Shown here: positions 54,139-62,249 of the stretch, one piece after another
Position numbering within the stretch: position 1 is the stretch's first letter
Layout: each line of letters starts with the position of its first letter
Made by a program: the position numbers and the translations under genes
Notes under the pieces: generated by a model
Seen by the model: the letters and a program-made list of their open reading frames with translations, nothing else
Told to the model about the DNA's origin: nothing
The model's database searches: none
Assembly (NCBI RefSeq): GCF_004340905.1
Contig: NZ_SLXD01000006.1
Coordinates: 124,001-188,000, forward strand
Direction: 5' to 3'
Length of the DNA: 64,000 nt
Origin: Rubrivivax gelatinosus
GTDB lineage: Bacteria; Pseudomonadota; Gammaproteobacteria; Burkholderiales; Burkholderiaceae_C

Positions 54139-55143
54139 TCAGTCGCTCAGCTTGATGTTGAGTGCCTTGACCAGGGCCTGGTTGTCGCCGAACTCCTGCG
54201 CCAGGTCGGCCCTCAGGGCGCTGCCGTCGCGCAGGCTGGTCTCGAAGCCGATGCTCTGCAGCTTCGTGCGGACCTCGGGGCTGGAGAGGGCTGCGCTGAA
54301 GACCTGATAGATCCTGTCGGCCAGCGGCCTGGGCATGCCGGCCGGAGCGGCCAGCGAGTAGAACGAGCCCTCGGCGAGCTTCAGGTTGCCGAAGCCGGCT
54401 TCGGCCAGCGTGGGCACGTCCGGCATCTGCGCGATGCGCGTCCTGGCCGTGGTGGCCAGCACCCGGAGCTTGCCGGAGCGGGCCCATTCGGCGAACAGCG
54501 GCGCGTTCAACAGCGTCACGTCCACCTGCCCCCCGAGCAGCCCGGTGACGATGGGCGCGCCGCCGGTGTAGGGGACCAGCACGATGTCGGTGCCGGTGTC
54601 CTTCTTGAAGCGTTCGAAGTCGAGGTGGTGGGGGACCCCGAGCATCATGGCGTAGTTGAGCTTGCCCGGCTGCGCCTTGGCCAGCGCGACCAGTTCCTTC
54701 ATGTTCCTGGCCGGCACCGAGGATGCGACGGCGAAGACGTTGGGCGTGTAGGCCAGTTGCCCGATGAAGGAGAAGTCCTCGAGCGGCTTGTAGGGCATCG
54801 AGCGCAGGATCGGCACCAGCGAGAACGCGGCGTTGGCCGTGATCAGCAGGGTGTAGCCGTCTGCCGGTTGTTTGATCGTGTAGCCGAGCGCAATCGCGCC
54901 CGAGCCCCCGGCCTTGTTTTCGATGATCACGGTCTGCCGGGTCTGCCTGGCGACCGCTTCGCCGACGATGCGGGCGAGCGAGTCGATCGGGCCTCCCGCC
55001 GGCGTCGTGACGACCAGGCGCACCGGCTTGTCGGGCCAGGACTGCGCTGCGGCGGCAGTGGCCGCCAGGCAGGCCGAAGCCGCGAGCAAGAGCCGGCAGG
55101 CGGCGCGTCCGATGGCGTGGCCGTGCTGCGGTGTTCTGAACAT
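54139..55143 (-). CDS. Bug-type tripartite tricarboxylate transporter substrate-binding protein
   Basis: The 334-residue periplasmic binding protein has a signal peptide ending AAAAQS and the TctC/Bug landmarks WPDKPVRLVVTTPAGG, IENKAGGSGA and LVPYTGGAP. ATG 55143 follows an AGGAGAC ribosome site. As with most Bug proteins in Burkholderiales, no TctAB subunits are adjacent. It is the first gene of the five-gene hydrolase operon and so likely binds the substrate of the pathway. Confidence 0.92.
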   Translation of the reverse strand: MFRTPQHGHAIGRAACRLLLAASACLAATAAAAQSWPDKPVRLVVTTPAGGPIDSLARIVGEAVARQTRQTVIIENKAGGSGAIALGYTIKQPADGYTLLITANAAFSLVPILRSMPYKPLEDFSFIGQLAYTPNVFAVASSVPARNMKELVALAKAQPGKLNYAMMLGVPHHLDFERFKKDTGTDIVLVPYTGGAPIVTGLLGGQVDVTLLNAPLFAEWARSGKLRVLATTARTRIAQMPDVPTLAEAGFGNLKLAEGSFYSLAAPAGMPRPLADRIYQVFSAALSSPEVRTKLQSIGFETSLRDGSALRADLAQEFGDNQALVKALNIKLSD

Positions 55144-55409
55144 GGTCTTGTCTCCTTGGTGTTGTCGACGCCGGGCGCGCCCGCCTGCGAGACACCGCGC
55201 AACGGCGAAGCCCGATCGGCGCCGTCGCCGGCAGCCGCAGTCTGCCGTGCTGCCGCCTGCGCGCCGGCCGTGCGTGCCCACCGGGGCGTCCCGGCCCACT
55301 GGGCTGCGAAGGCGGTGGTGGATCGCTCCTGCGTGTTCTGTCCCTGGCTGTCGGAGCGAATCGTGGCCGGGGGGCGCGCGGCTCGTGCCGCAGATCGTGC
55401 AAACCAGCC

Positions 55410-55424
55410 CTGCAGCTTGTGCAG
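55410..55424. promoter_or_regulatory. LysR-type candidate site (T-N11-A)
   Basis: CTGCA-GCTTG-TGCAG is a perfect interrupted palindrome with the T-N11-A spacing of LysR targets. Another TGCA lies ten bases upstream. It sits in the divergent region between the receptor operon and the crotonase gene. Confidence 0.5.
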
Positions 55425-55478
55425 ACGCTGCCGGCCGGGGCCGCGCCCGGCTCTCCGTGTGCACGGGCCACGTCGCAG

Positions 55479-55497
55479 CCTGCAAAGCAGCTCTGCA
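55479..55497. promoter_or_regulatory. Shared operator-like element, copy 1
   Basis: CCTGCAAAGCAGCTCTGCA matches the element at 57641-57659 at 17 of 19 positions. It lies 71 nt before the crotonase start codon, near where a promoter would be. Confidence 0.5.
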
Positions 55498-55567
55498 GCT
55501 TCCACGCATGCGGACCGGCGTCGTCCGCCTACGCTGACGCGTTCATGAACTTCGGACTGGAGACGCC

Positions 55568-56344
55568 GTGCACGACCTGAGCCAGCTGCGGGTTTCGATC
55601 ACCGGGCACGTGGCCCTGCTGACGCTGAACGCCCCGCCGGTGAATGCGCTGACGAGAATCCTGAACGATGAACTGACCGAGGCGCTGGACCGGATCTCCG
55701 AACTCGACGAGGTGCGCGCGGTGATCCTGACCGGCGACGGCAAGGTCTTCTGCGCGGGCGCCGACCTGAAGGGCCGCGCCGAGACGATCAAGGGCCCCGG
55801 CGACCTGCCCGCGCACTCGCGGCGCACACGCGAGTGTTTCCACGCCATCCGCGAGTGCGCCAAGCCGGTGATCGCCGCCGTCAACGGAGCGGCGCTGGGG
55901 TCGGGCCTGGCGATGGTCGCTTCGTCGGACATCATCGTGGCGTCCGAGAAGGCCTCGCTGGGCCTGCCGGAGGTGGATGTCGGCCTGCTGGGCGGCTGCC
56001 GCCATGCGATGCGCCTGTTCGGCCATTCCCGGCTGCGCCGCATGGCGCTCACCGGCCTGCGTGTCGACGGCGCCGAGCTCTATCGGCTGGGCGTGGCCGA
56101 GACCTGCACGACGCCGGAGAACCTGCTGGCCACGGCCTGGGAGATCGCCAACACCATCGCCGCCAAGAGCCCGGTGTCCACGCGCATGGGCAAGCACACG
56201 CTGAACGTGATCGAAGACATGAGCCTGCGCGACGGCTACCGCTACGAGCAGGACATGACGGCGCAGATCGGCAAGACCGAAGACGCGCGCGAAGCCCAGC
56301 TCGCCTTCAAGGAGAAGCGTGCGCCGGTGTTCAAGGGGCGTTGA
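55568..56344 (+). CDS. Crotonase-family enzyme with one catalytic Glu missing
   Basis: This 258-residue crotonase-fold protein has the oxyanion-hole segment FCAGADLKG and LPEVDVGLLGG, which carries the Glu equivalent to crotonase Glu164. At the Glu144 position the sequence GSGLAMVASSD aligns with GGGCELALACD of the second crotonase of the island, giving Ala for Glu. One-Glu crotonases are often isomerases or hydrolases rather than hydratases. The start is GTG 55568. It ends 27 nt before the convergent thiolase gene. Confidence 0.88.
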   Translation: MHDLSQLRVSITGHVALLTLNAPPVNALTRILNDELTEALDRISELDEVRAVILTGDGKVFCAGADLKGRAETIKGPGDLPAHSRRTRECFHAIRECAKPVIAAVNGAALGSGLAMVASSDIIVASEKASLGLPEVDVGLLGGCRHAMRLFGHSRLRRMALTGLRVDGAELYRLGVAETCTTPENLLATAWEIANTIAAKSPVSTRMGKHTLNVIEDMSLRDGYRYEQDMTAQIGKTEDAREAQLAFKEKRAPVFKGR

Positions 56345-56371
56345 CCCCGGCACCGGGCAGCGGCGCGCCGC

Positions 56372-57577
56372 TCAGACGCGTTCGATGATCAGCGCGATGC
56401 CCTGCCCGACGCCGACGCACATCGTGCACAGCGCGTAGCGGCCTGCCGTGCGCTGCAGCTGGTTGACGGCCGTCGTCACCAGCCGGGCGCCGCTGGCGCC
56501 CAGCGGATGACCGAGCGCGATGGCGCCGCCGTTCGGGTTGACCCGTGCGTCGTCGTCGGCCAGGCCGAGCTCGCGCAGCACCGCCAGCCCCTGGGCGGCG
56601 AAAGCCTCGTTCAGTTCGATGACGTCGATGCGCTCCAGGCTCAGGCCGGTGAGGGCGAGCAGCTTGCGCACGGCCGGCGCCGGGCCGAAGCCCATGATGC
56701 GCGGCGCAACGCCCGCGCAGGCCATGCCCAGGACACGCGCCCGCGGCGTGAGCCCGTGGCGCCGGGCCGATGCTTCGTCGGCCAGCAGCAGCGCGCAGGC
56801 GCCGTCGTTCACGCCGGACGCGTTGCCGGCGGTCACCGTGCCGTCGGGGCGCACGACGCCCTTGAGCGCGGCCAGCGCCTCCAGCGAGGTCTCGCGCGGA
56901 TGCTCGTCTGCGCAGACGACGAGCGGCGCGCCCTTTTTCTGCGGCAGCGACACGGGCACGATCTCGCTGTCGAAAAAGCCCGCGCGCTGCGCGGCGAGGG
57001 CTTTCTGCTGCGACGCCAGCGCCATCCGGTCCTGCGCCGCGCGCTCGATGCCGAACTCGGCCGCGACGTTCTCGGCCGTCTCCGGCATCGAGTCGACTCC
57101 GTGCTGCTGCTTCATCAAGTTGTTGACGAAGCGCCAGCCGATCGTCGTGTCGTGCACGGCGCTGTGGCGCGAGAACGCGCTCTGCGCCTTGGGCATCACG
57201 AACGGGGCCCGGCTCATGCTCTCGACGCCGCCGGCGATCATCAGCTGCGCCTCCCCGCTTCGTATCGCGCGCGCCGCGCTGCCCACGGCGTCCAGCCCCG
57301 AGCCGCACAGGCGGTTGACGGTGCTGCCCGGCACGCCGACCGGCAGGCCGGCGAGCAGGGCCGACATGCGTGCGACGTTGCGGTTGTCTTCGCCCGCCTG
57401 GTTGGCGCAGCCGAAGATGACGTCGTCGACGGCGGCCCAGTCGAGATGCGGATGGCGCGCCATCAGCGCCCGGATCGGGATCGCTCCCAGGTCGTCGGCG
57501 CGCACGGATGAGAGCGCACCGCCGTAGCGACCGAATGGGGTTCGCACGGCGTCGCAGATGAAGGCTTGGCGGTTCAT
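56372..57577 (-). CDS. Acyl-CoA thiolase, 3-oxoadipyl-CoA thiolase-like
   Basis: The 401-residue thiolase has nucleophile Cys91 in NRLCGSGLDAVG, the catalytic His in GHPLGASGARL and second Cys in CTMCVGVGQG. The NRLCGSGLDA variant and NLMKQQHGVDSMPETAENVA resemble PcaF/PaaJ thiolases, which release acetyl-CoA from 3-oxoadipyl-CoA. It is encoded alone on the minus strand, between two plus-strand units, with a shared control region at 57578-57767. Confidence 0.93.
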   Translation of the reverse strand: MNRQAFICDAVRTPFGRYGGALSSVRADDLGAIPIRALMARHPHLDWAAVDDVIFGCANQAGEDNRNVARMSALLAGLPVGVPGSTVNRLCGSGLDAVGSAARAIRSGEAQLMIAGGVESMSRAPFVMPKAQSAFSRHSAVHDTTIGWRFVNNLMKQQHGVDSMPETAENVAAEFGIERAAQDRMALASQQKALAAQRAGFFDSEIVPVSLPQKKGAPLVVCADEHPRETSLEALAALKGVVRPDGTVTAGNASGVNDGACALLLADEASARRHGLTPRARVLGMACAGVAPRIMGFGPAPAVRKLLALTGLSLERIDVIELNEAFAAQGLAVLRELGLADDDARVNPNGGAIALGHPLGASGARLVTTAVNQLQRTAGRYALCTMCVGVGQGIALIIERV

Positions 57578-57640
57578 GGAGGTCCTCGCTCGGGTTCGGC
57601 GCCACCTTAGCCAAGGGCGGTGGCTGCGCCTGCCTCACCG

Positions 57641-57659
57641 CCTGCAAGGCAGCTATGCA
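57641..57659. promoter_or_regulatory. Shared operator-like element, copy 2
   Basis: CCTGCAAGGCAGCTATGCA lies between the divergent thiolase and CoA-transferase genes. Its first ten bases recur in inverted form at 57690-57699 (GCCTTGCAGG), so the two make a wide perfect inverted repeat with centres 49 bp apart. The pair resembles a two-site activator region. Confidence 0.55.
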
Positions 57660-57767
57660 CGCGGCGAGCATTGCGCCGCACGCAGGGCAGCCTTGCAGGC
57701 CACGGCGATGCCCGACGGCGGCGGCTGCCTAGAGTCGCCGGCACCGCTTCAGCGACCAGCCACCACC

Positions 57768-58997
57768 ATGACCCTCCGCAACGGCCCTCTGTCCCACGTC
57801 AGGGTCCTGGACCTGAGCCGCATCCTCGCCGCGCCGTGGGCGGGCCAGATCCTGGCCGACCTCGGCGCCGACGTGATCAAGGTCGAGCGCCCGGGTGCCG
57901 GGGACGACACGCGTTCCTGGGGGCCGCCCTTCCTGAAGGATGCCGACGGCCGGGACACTCGCGAGGCCGGCTACTACCTGGCCGTCAACCGCGGCAAGCG
58001 CTCGATCACGCTGAGCCTGGACAAGCCCGAGGGCCAGCGCGTCGTGCGCCAGCTGGCGATGCAGGCCGACATCGTGCTGGAGAACTACAAGGCCGGAACG
58101 CTGTCGCGTTACGGCCTGGACGAGGCCTCGCTGCGCAGGCTCAACCCGCGTCTGATCTATTGCTCGGTCACCGGGTTCGGGCAGACCGGCCCGCGACGCG
58201 ACCAGCCGGCCTACGACTTCCTGATCCAGGCCATGGGCGGGCTGATGAGCGTGACCGGCGAGAAGGACGGCCGCCCCGGCGGCGGCCCGCAGAAGGTGGG
58301 CGTGCCCATCGTCGACCTGATGACTGGCATGTACACCGCGGTGGCGGTGCTGGCGGCGCTGGCACGGCGCAACGAGACCGGCGTCGGCGACGCCCTGGAC
58401 ATCGGCATGCTCGACGTCCAGGTGGCCACGCTGGCGAACCAGGCCATGAACTACCTGGTCTCGGGCCGGGTGCCGCAGCGCAACGGCAACGCCCATCCGA
58501 ACATCCAGCCGCAGGACGTCTACGCCTGCGCCGACGGCGAGGTGATCCTCGTGGTCGGCAACGACGGCCAGTTCGCCAGGCTGTGCGAGGTCTTCGGAGT
58601 CCCGTCATGGGCCGCCGACGAGCGTTTTGCCACGAATGCGCAGCGGGTGCGCAACATCACGGCGCTGTCGGCGCTGCTGCGCGAACACTTCCGCGCCTGG
58701 GAGCGCGAACGGCTGATCGCCGCACTCGACGCAGCCGGCGTGCCCTGCGGCCCGATCAACAGCGTGGCCGATGTCTTCCAGGACCCGCAGGTGCGCGCGC
58801 GCGGCATGCTGCAGCACGTGCCGCACCCCTGCGGCGTCGACGTGCCGCAGGTCATGTCGCCGATGCGCTTTGCCGCGGCCCCGCTGACGCCGCGCCCGGC
58901 GCCGCCGCTGCTGGGGCAGCACAGCGACGAGATCCTGGCGGAACTCGGCTACAGCGGCGCCGACATCGCCGCGCTGCGCGCCAGCGGGGCCGTCTGA
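57768..58997 (+). CDS. Class III (CaiB/BaiF family) CoA-transferase
   Basis: This 409-residue enzyme moves CoA from a donor such as succinyl-CoA to a carboxylic acid. The N-terminus VRVLDLSRILAAPWAGQILA and ADVIKVERPGAGDDTR are family hallmarks, and the catalytic Asp183 lies in VPIVDLMTGMY. It would activate the acid released by the hydrolases. The open frame extends to 57558, but ATG 57768 is the natural start and clears the operator-like repeats. It overlaps the next gene by 1 nt (TGATG). Confidence 0.93.
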   Translation: MTLRNGPLSHVRVLDLSRILAAPWAGQILADLGADVIKVERPGAGDDTRSWGPPFLKDADGRDTREAGYYLAVNRGKRSITLSLDKPEGQRVVRQLAMQADIVLENYKAGTLSRYGLDEASLRRLNPRLIYCSVTGFGQTGPRRDQPAYDFLIQAMGGLMSVTGEKDGRPGGGPQKVGVPIVDLMTGMYTAVAVLAALARRNETGVGDALDIGMLDVQVATLANQAMNYLVSGRVPQRNGNAHPNIQPQDVYACADGEVILVVGNDGQFARLCEVFGVPSWAADERFATNAQRVRNITALSALLREHFRAWERERLIAALDAAGVPCGPINSVADVFQDPQVRARGMLQHVPHPCGVDVPQVMSPMRFAAAPLTPRPAPPLLGQHSDEILAELGYSGADIAALRASGAV

Positions 58998-60550
58998 TGA
59001 CCTCGCTGCCAACCGGCCACGCGGGCGCCGCGCTGGCCGCGCAGCGCGCGGTGCTGGTCATCGGTGCCGGCACGATGGGCAGCGCCATCGCCCAGGTGGC
59101 GGCCACGGCCGGGCACCGGGTCTACCTGCGCGACACGAGTGACGCTGCCCTGGACCGCGGGCGGGCGCAGATCGCGCAGGACCTGGAGCGGCGCGTGCAG
59201 CGCCAGCGGCTGGACAGCGCGCAGCGCGATGCAATCCTCGAACGGGTGACGCCGGCGCCGGCCGGCTCGGCCGTGCACGGGGTCGGGCTGGTCATCGAGG
59301 TGATCGTCGAACAGCTGGAGGCCAAGGCCGCGGTGCTGCGCGCCGTCGAGCAGGAGGTCGGCCCCGACGCCATCATCGCGACCAACACCTCGTCGCTGTC
59401 CGTGACCGCCATCGCCGGGCGGCTGGCGCGGCCGGATCGTGTCGTCGGCATGCATTTCTTCAACCCGGCCACGGTCATGCCGCTGGTCGAGGTGATCGCC
59501 GGGGCGTCGACGGCGCCCGAGGTCGTGCAGAGCACCTACGCCACCGCGCGCGCCTGGGGCAAGGTGGCGGTGACCTGCCGCAGCACGCCCGGTTTCATCG
59601 TCAACCGCGTCGCGCGCCCGTTCTACGCCGAGGCGCTGCGGCTGCTGCAGGACCAGGCGACGACGCCGGCCACGCTGGATGCGGTGATGCGCGACAGTGG
59701 GGGCTTCCGGATGGGCCCCTGCGAGCTGATGGACCTGATCGGGCACGACGTCAACTTCGCCGTCACCCGGTCGGTTTACGAAGCCTTCTTTCACGAGCCA
59801 CGCTTCAGGCCCTCGCCGCTGCAGCAGGAACTGGTGGCCGCGGGCTGGCTGGGCCGCAAGAGCGGCCGCGGCTTCTTCGACTATGGCGAGGCGGCAGCGC
59901 CGCCCGCCGTGAGCGACGTCGGCGCCCGCGCGCAGCGTCCGCGCAAGGTCCGCGTCGAGGGTGCTCTCGGTCCGGCGCGCTCGCTCGTCGACCTCTTGCG
60001 AACGTGCGGCGAGGTCGAACTCGAGCTCGTCGACGGACCGGGGCTGCTGCGTGTCGACGGCCATGTCGTCGCGCTGTGCGACGGGCGCAGCGCGACGGCG
60101 CGCGCGCAGGCGCTCGGCGAGCCGGTGCTGCTGTTCGATCTGGCGCTGGACTTCAGCCGCTGCCCGCGCGTGGCGCTGGCCGCCTGCGCGCAGGCCTCGC
60201 CGGAACACGTCGACAAGGCCATCGGACTCTTCACGCTGCTGGGCAAGAAGGTCTCGCTGCTCGACGATGCGCCGGGCATGGTGGTGACGCGCACGGTGGC
60301 CATGCTGGTCAACGAAGCCGCCGAGGCCCTGCAGCACGGCATCGCGTCGGCTCAGGACATCGACGCGGCGATGCAGCACGGCGTGAACTACCCGCTCGGG
60401 CCGCTGGCCTGGGGCGCCGCGCTGGGGTTCGACCACGTGCTGAGCGTGCTGCGCCACCTCGGCGCCGCCTGCGGCGAGGACCGCTACCGGCCTTCGCTGT
60501 GCTTGCAGCGCCAGGGCGCGTGCACGCTGCCTGGCGGGATGGCGCCATGA
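58997..60550 (+). CDS. 3-hydroxyacyl-CoA dehydrogenase, PaaH-like
   Basis: The 517-residue NAD-dependent enzyme has the Rossmann motif VLVIGAGTMGSAIAQVAA, the catalytic His in GMHFFNPATVMPLVEV, and two C-terminal helical domains, the second after an extra linker (about 320-517). This length and duplication match PaaH of phenylacetate catabolism (about 500 residues) rather than short HBD forms. It sits between the CoA-transferase and a crotonase gene, with overlaps at both ends. Confidence 0.93.
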   Translation: MTSLPTGHAGAALAAQRAVLVIGAGTMGSAIAQVAATAGHRVYLRDTSDAALDRGRAQIAQDLERRVQRQRLDSAQRDAILERVTPAPAGSAVHGVGLVIEVIVEQLEAKAAVLRAVEQEVGPDAIIATNTSSLSVTAIAGRLARPDRVVGMHFFNPATVMPLVEVIAGASTAPEVVQSTYATARAWGKVAVTCRSTPGFIVNRVARPFYAEALRLLQDQATTPATLDAVMRDSGGFRMGPCELMDLIGHDVNFAVTRSVYEAFFHEPRFRPSPLQQELVAAGWLGRKSGRGFFDYGEAAAPPAVSDVGARAQRPRKVRVEGALGPARSLVDLLRTCGEVELELVDGPGLLRVDGHVVALCDGRSATARAQALGEPVLLFDLALDFSRCPRVALAACAQASPEHVDKAIGLFTLLGKKVSLLDDAPGMVVTRTVAMLVNEAAEALQHGIASAQDIDAAMQHGVNYPLGPLAWGAALGFDHVLSVLRHLGAACGEDRYRPSLCLQRQGACTLPGGMAP

Positions 60551-61317
60551 CGCGCCTGGTGCATCACGGCAGGCAGGGGCGTGTCGGCCTCGTCACGATC
60601 GACCGGCCGGAGCGCCGCAACGCGCTGAACCTGCAGGTCAAGCGGGAGATCGTCGAGTCGCTCCAGGGGCACGCAGCCGACGACGAGGTCGCGGTCATCG
60701 TGCTGGCCGGTGCCGGCGGCTGCTTCGTCGCCGGCACCGACATCGCCGAGATGGCGTCGATGTCGCCCACCGACCACCTGCGGCTGGACACCGACCGTGT
60801 CTTCCAGGCGCTGCGCCAGTCACCGAAGCCGGTGATCGCCGCGGTCGAAGGGTATGCGCTGGGCGGCGGCTGCGAACTGGCCCTGGCGTGCGACATCGTG
60901 GTCGCGGCCGAGGACGCGCAGTTCGGCCAGCCCGAGATCCGGGTGGGCATCATGCCCGGCGCCGGCGGCACGCAGCGCCTGCTCAGGGCGGCCGGGCGCC
61001 ACAAGACCGCGCTGTGGACGCTGACGGGCCAGACGATCCCGGCCCGCGAGGCCTACGCGTCCAACCTCGTCAGCCAGCTCGTGCCGCCTGGCCAGGCCGT
61101 CGAACGGGCGACGCAGCTCGGCCTGCAGATCGCGCAGATGCCGCCGCTGGCCGTGCTGTCGATCCGCGAGGCGCTGCGCCTCGGTGCGGACGTGCCGCTG
61201 GACACCGCGCTGGCGCTGGAGCGGCGCCTGTTCGAGCGTTTGTTCGACACCCAGGACCAGCGCGAGGGCATGCAGGCTTTCCTCGACAAGCGCAAGCCGG
61301 CCTATCGCGGCCGCTGA
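60547..61317 (+). CDS. Enoyl-CoA hydratase, PaaF-like
   Basis: The 256-residue crotonase has both catalytic Glu residues: Glu110 in GGGCELALACD and Glu130 in GQPEIRVGIMPGAGG. It should hydrate a 2-enoyl-CoA for the preceding dehydrogenase. It overlaps that gene by 4 nt, and its 3' end overlaps the convergent decarboxylase-family gene by 16 nt. Confidence 0.93.
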   Translation: MTRLVHHGRQGRVGLVTIDRPERRNALNLQVKREIVESLQGHAADDEVAVIVLAGAGGCFVAGTDIAEMASMSPTDHLRLDTDRVFQALRQSPKPVIAAVEGYALGGGCELALACDIVVAAEDAQFGQPEIRVGIMPGAGGTQRLLRAAGRHKTALWTLTGQTIPAREAYASNLVSQLVPPGQAVERATQLGLQIAQMPPLAVLSIREALRLGADVPLDTALALERRLFERLFDTQDQREGMQAFLDKRKPAYRGR

Positions 61318-61910
61318 GGCGCTGGTGCCGCCGCTGCGTCCTGCACGGCCTGGTGCTGCGGCAGTGGAAAGGCCGGCTCCACGCCGGCGGGCAGCGGGAT
61401 CTCGTGGGCGTTCAGGGTCATCGCGACCATCGTGTAGTAGCCGACCAGCGCCGTCAGCTCGACCAGGGTCTGCGCGTCGAAACGTTGCAACGCGACGGCG
61501 TAGGTGGCGTCGGACACCGAGTTGAACCGGTTGAGCTCGGCTGCAAAACGCACGACCGCATCGTCGTCGGCGTCCAGCCCCTGCGGATGTTCACGCGCCA
61601 GCAGCGCGTCGATGACGGCGCTTTCAATGCCCGCCTTTTCGGCCTCCTGGCGGTGCGCGTACCACTCGAACGGCGACTGGCATGCCCTGCCGGTCAGCAG
61701 GATCGCCAGCTCCGACTGCCTGCGCGTCAGGCGTGTGCGATAGCGCAGCAGCTCACCGAGGGCCTGCCAGCGGTCGGCCAGCTCGGCGTTGTACAGGGCG
61801 GCGCGCAGCGGCCCCTGGATCCTGCCGCGCGGCCCCGACACGATCTGGTCGTGGACCCGGCGCTGCTCGGCGTCCATCTCGGCCGGGGCGAGAAGCCTGA
61901 TGCGCGGCAT
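61302..61910 (-). CDS. Carboxymuconolactone decarboxylase family protein
   Basis: The 202-residue all-helical protein has the CMD-family core ELAILLTGRACQSPFEWYAH, with one Cys and the conserved Glu-Trp-x2-His. The AhpD CxxC pair is absent, so it is not a typical peroxidase partner. Members decarboxylate or dehydrate lactones, or remain uncharacterised. It is the last gene of a minus-strand unit with the SnoaL-like fragment, a porin and a hydrolase. Confidence 0.85.
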   Translation of the reverse strand: MPRIRLLAPAEMDAEQRRVHDQIVSGPRGRIQGPLRAALYNAELADRWQALGELLRYRTRLTRRQSELAILLTGRACQSPFEWYAHRQEAEKAGIESAVIDALLAREHPQGLDADDDAVVRFAAELNRFNSVSDATYAVALQRFDAQTLVELTALVGYYTMVAMTLNAHEIPLPAGVEPAFPLPQHQAVQDAAAAPAPQRPR

Positions 61911-61924
61911 GTCGCGGCCCCGCT

Positions 61925-62188
61925 TCAGCGGACGTCGGGCCGGCGGCCCGCGTCGTGGTCCATGCCGATCACGAACCGGCTGAAACGCCAGCGCCCGTCG
62001 TCGTCCTTGCGCGCGCGCACGATCTCCAGGCGCGCTTCGTCATCGGCCCCGCCCCAGCGCTCGAAGCAGTCCTGGATGGCGAGCCGGTCCACCAGGCCCT
62101 GGGCGCCGGCGCCCGCCGAGGCGCACGCGGCGATCGACAGGCGGGCCAGCGCATGCCAGCCGGCGGGCGTGCCGGTAGCTTGGCTCAT
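61925..62188 (-). CDS. Short SnoaL/NTF2-like protein, probably internally deleted
   Basis: The 87-residue product joins what looks like the N-terminal helix of a SnoaL-like domain (VDRLAIQDCFERWGGADD) directly to its final strands (ARLEIVRARKDDDGRWRFSRFVIGMD). The usual 60-70 residue middle with pocket and catalytic residues is missing. It may be a decayed gene or a minimal protein. The reading frame is intact, with a start 61 nt after the porin gene. The assignment rests on short patterns. Confidence 0.5.
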   Translation of the reverse strand: MSQATGTPAGWHALARLSIAACASAGAGAQGLVDRLAIQDCFERWGGADDEARLEIVRARKDDDGRWRFSRFVIGMDHDAGRRPDVR

Positions 62189-62249
62189 GAATGAGTCTTC
62201 CCGTTCGGTTGGATGGGCGAGCCGGCCCGGCGACCTGGCGCCGTCGCGC

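Larger units (their letters stand above)
55144..55567. other. Divergent control region of the catabolic island
   Basis: These 424 bases separate the Bug receptor operon from the crotonase gene and hold no convincing gene. They contain a cluster of TGCA-based elements: a perfect interrupted palindrome CTGCA-n5-TGCAG at 55410-55424 and CCTGCAAAGCAGCTCTGCA at 55479-55497. The second element recurs upstream of the CoA-transferase gene. Confidence 0.6.

Noticed and set aside
53791..55548. A 585-codon plus-strand frame across the CocE hydrolase and Bug receptor genes
   Set aside because: It is antisense to two well-supported genes and carries no recognisable features.
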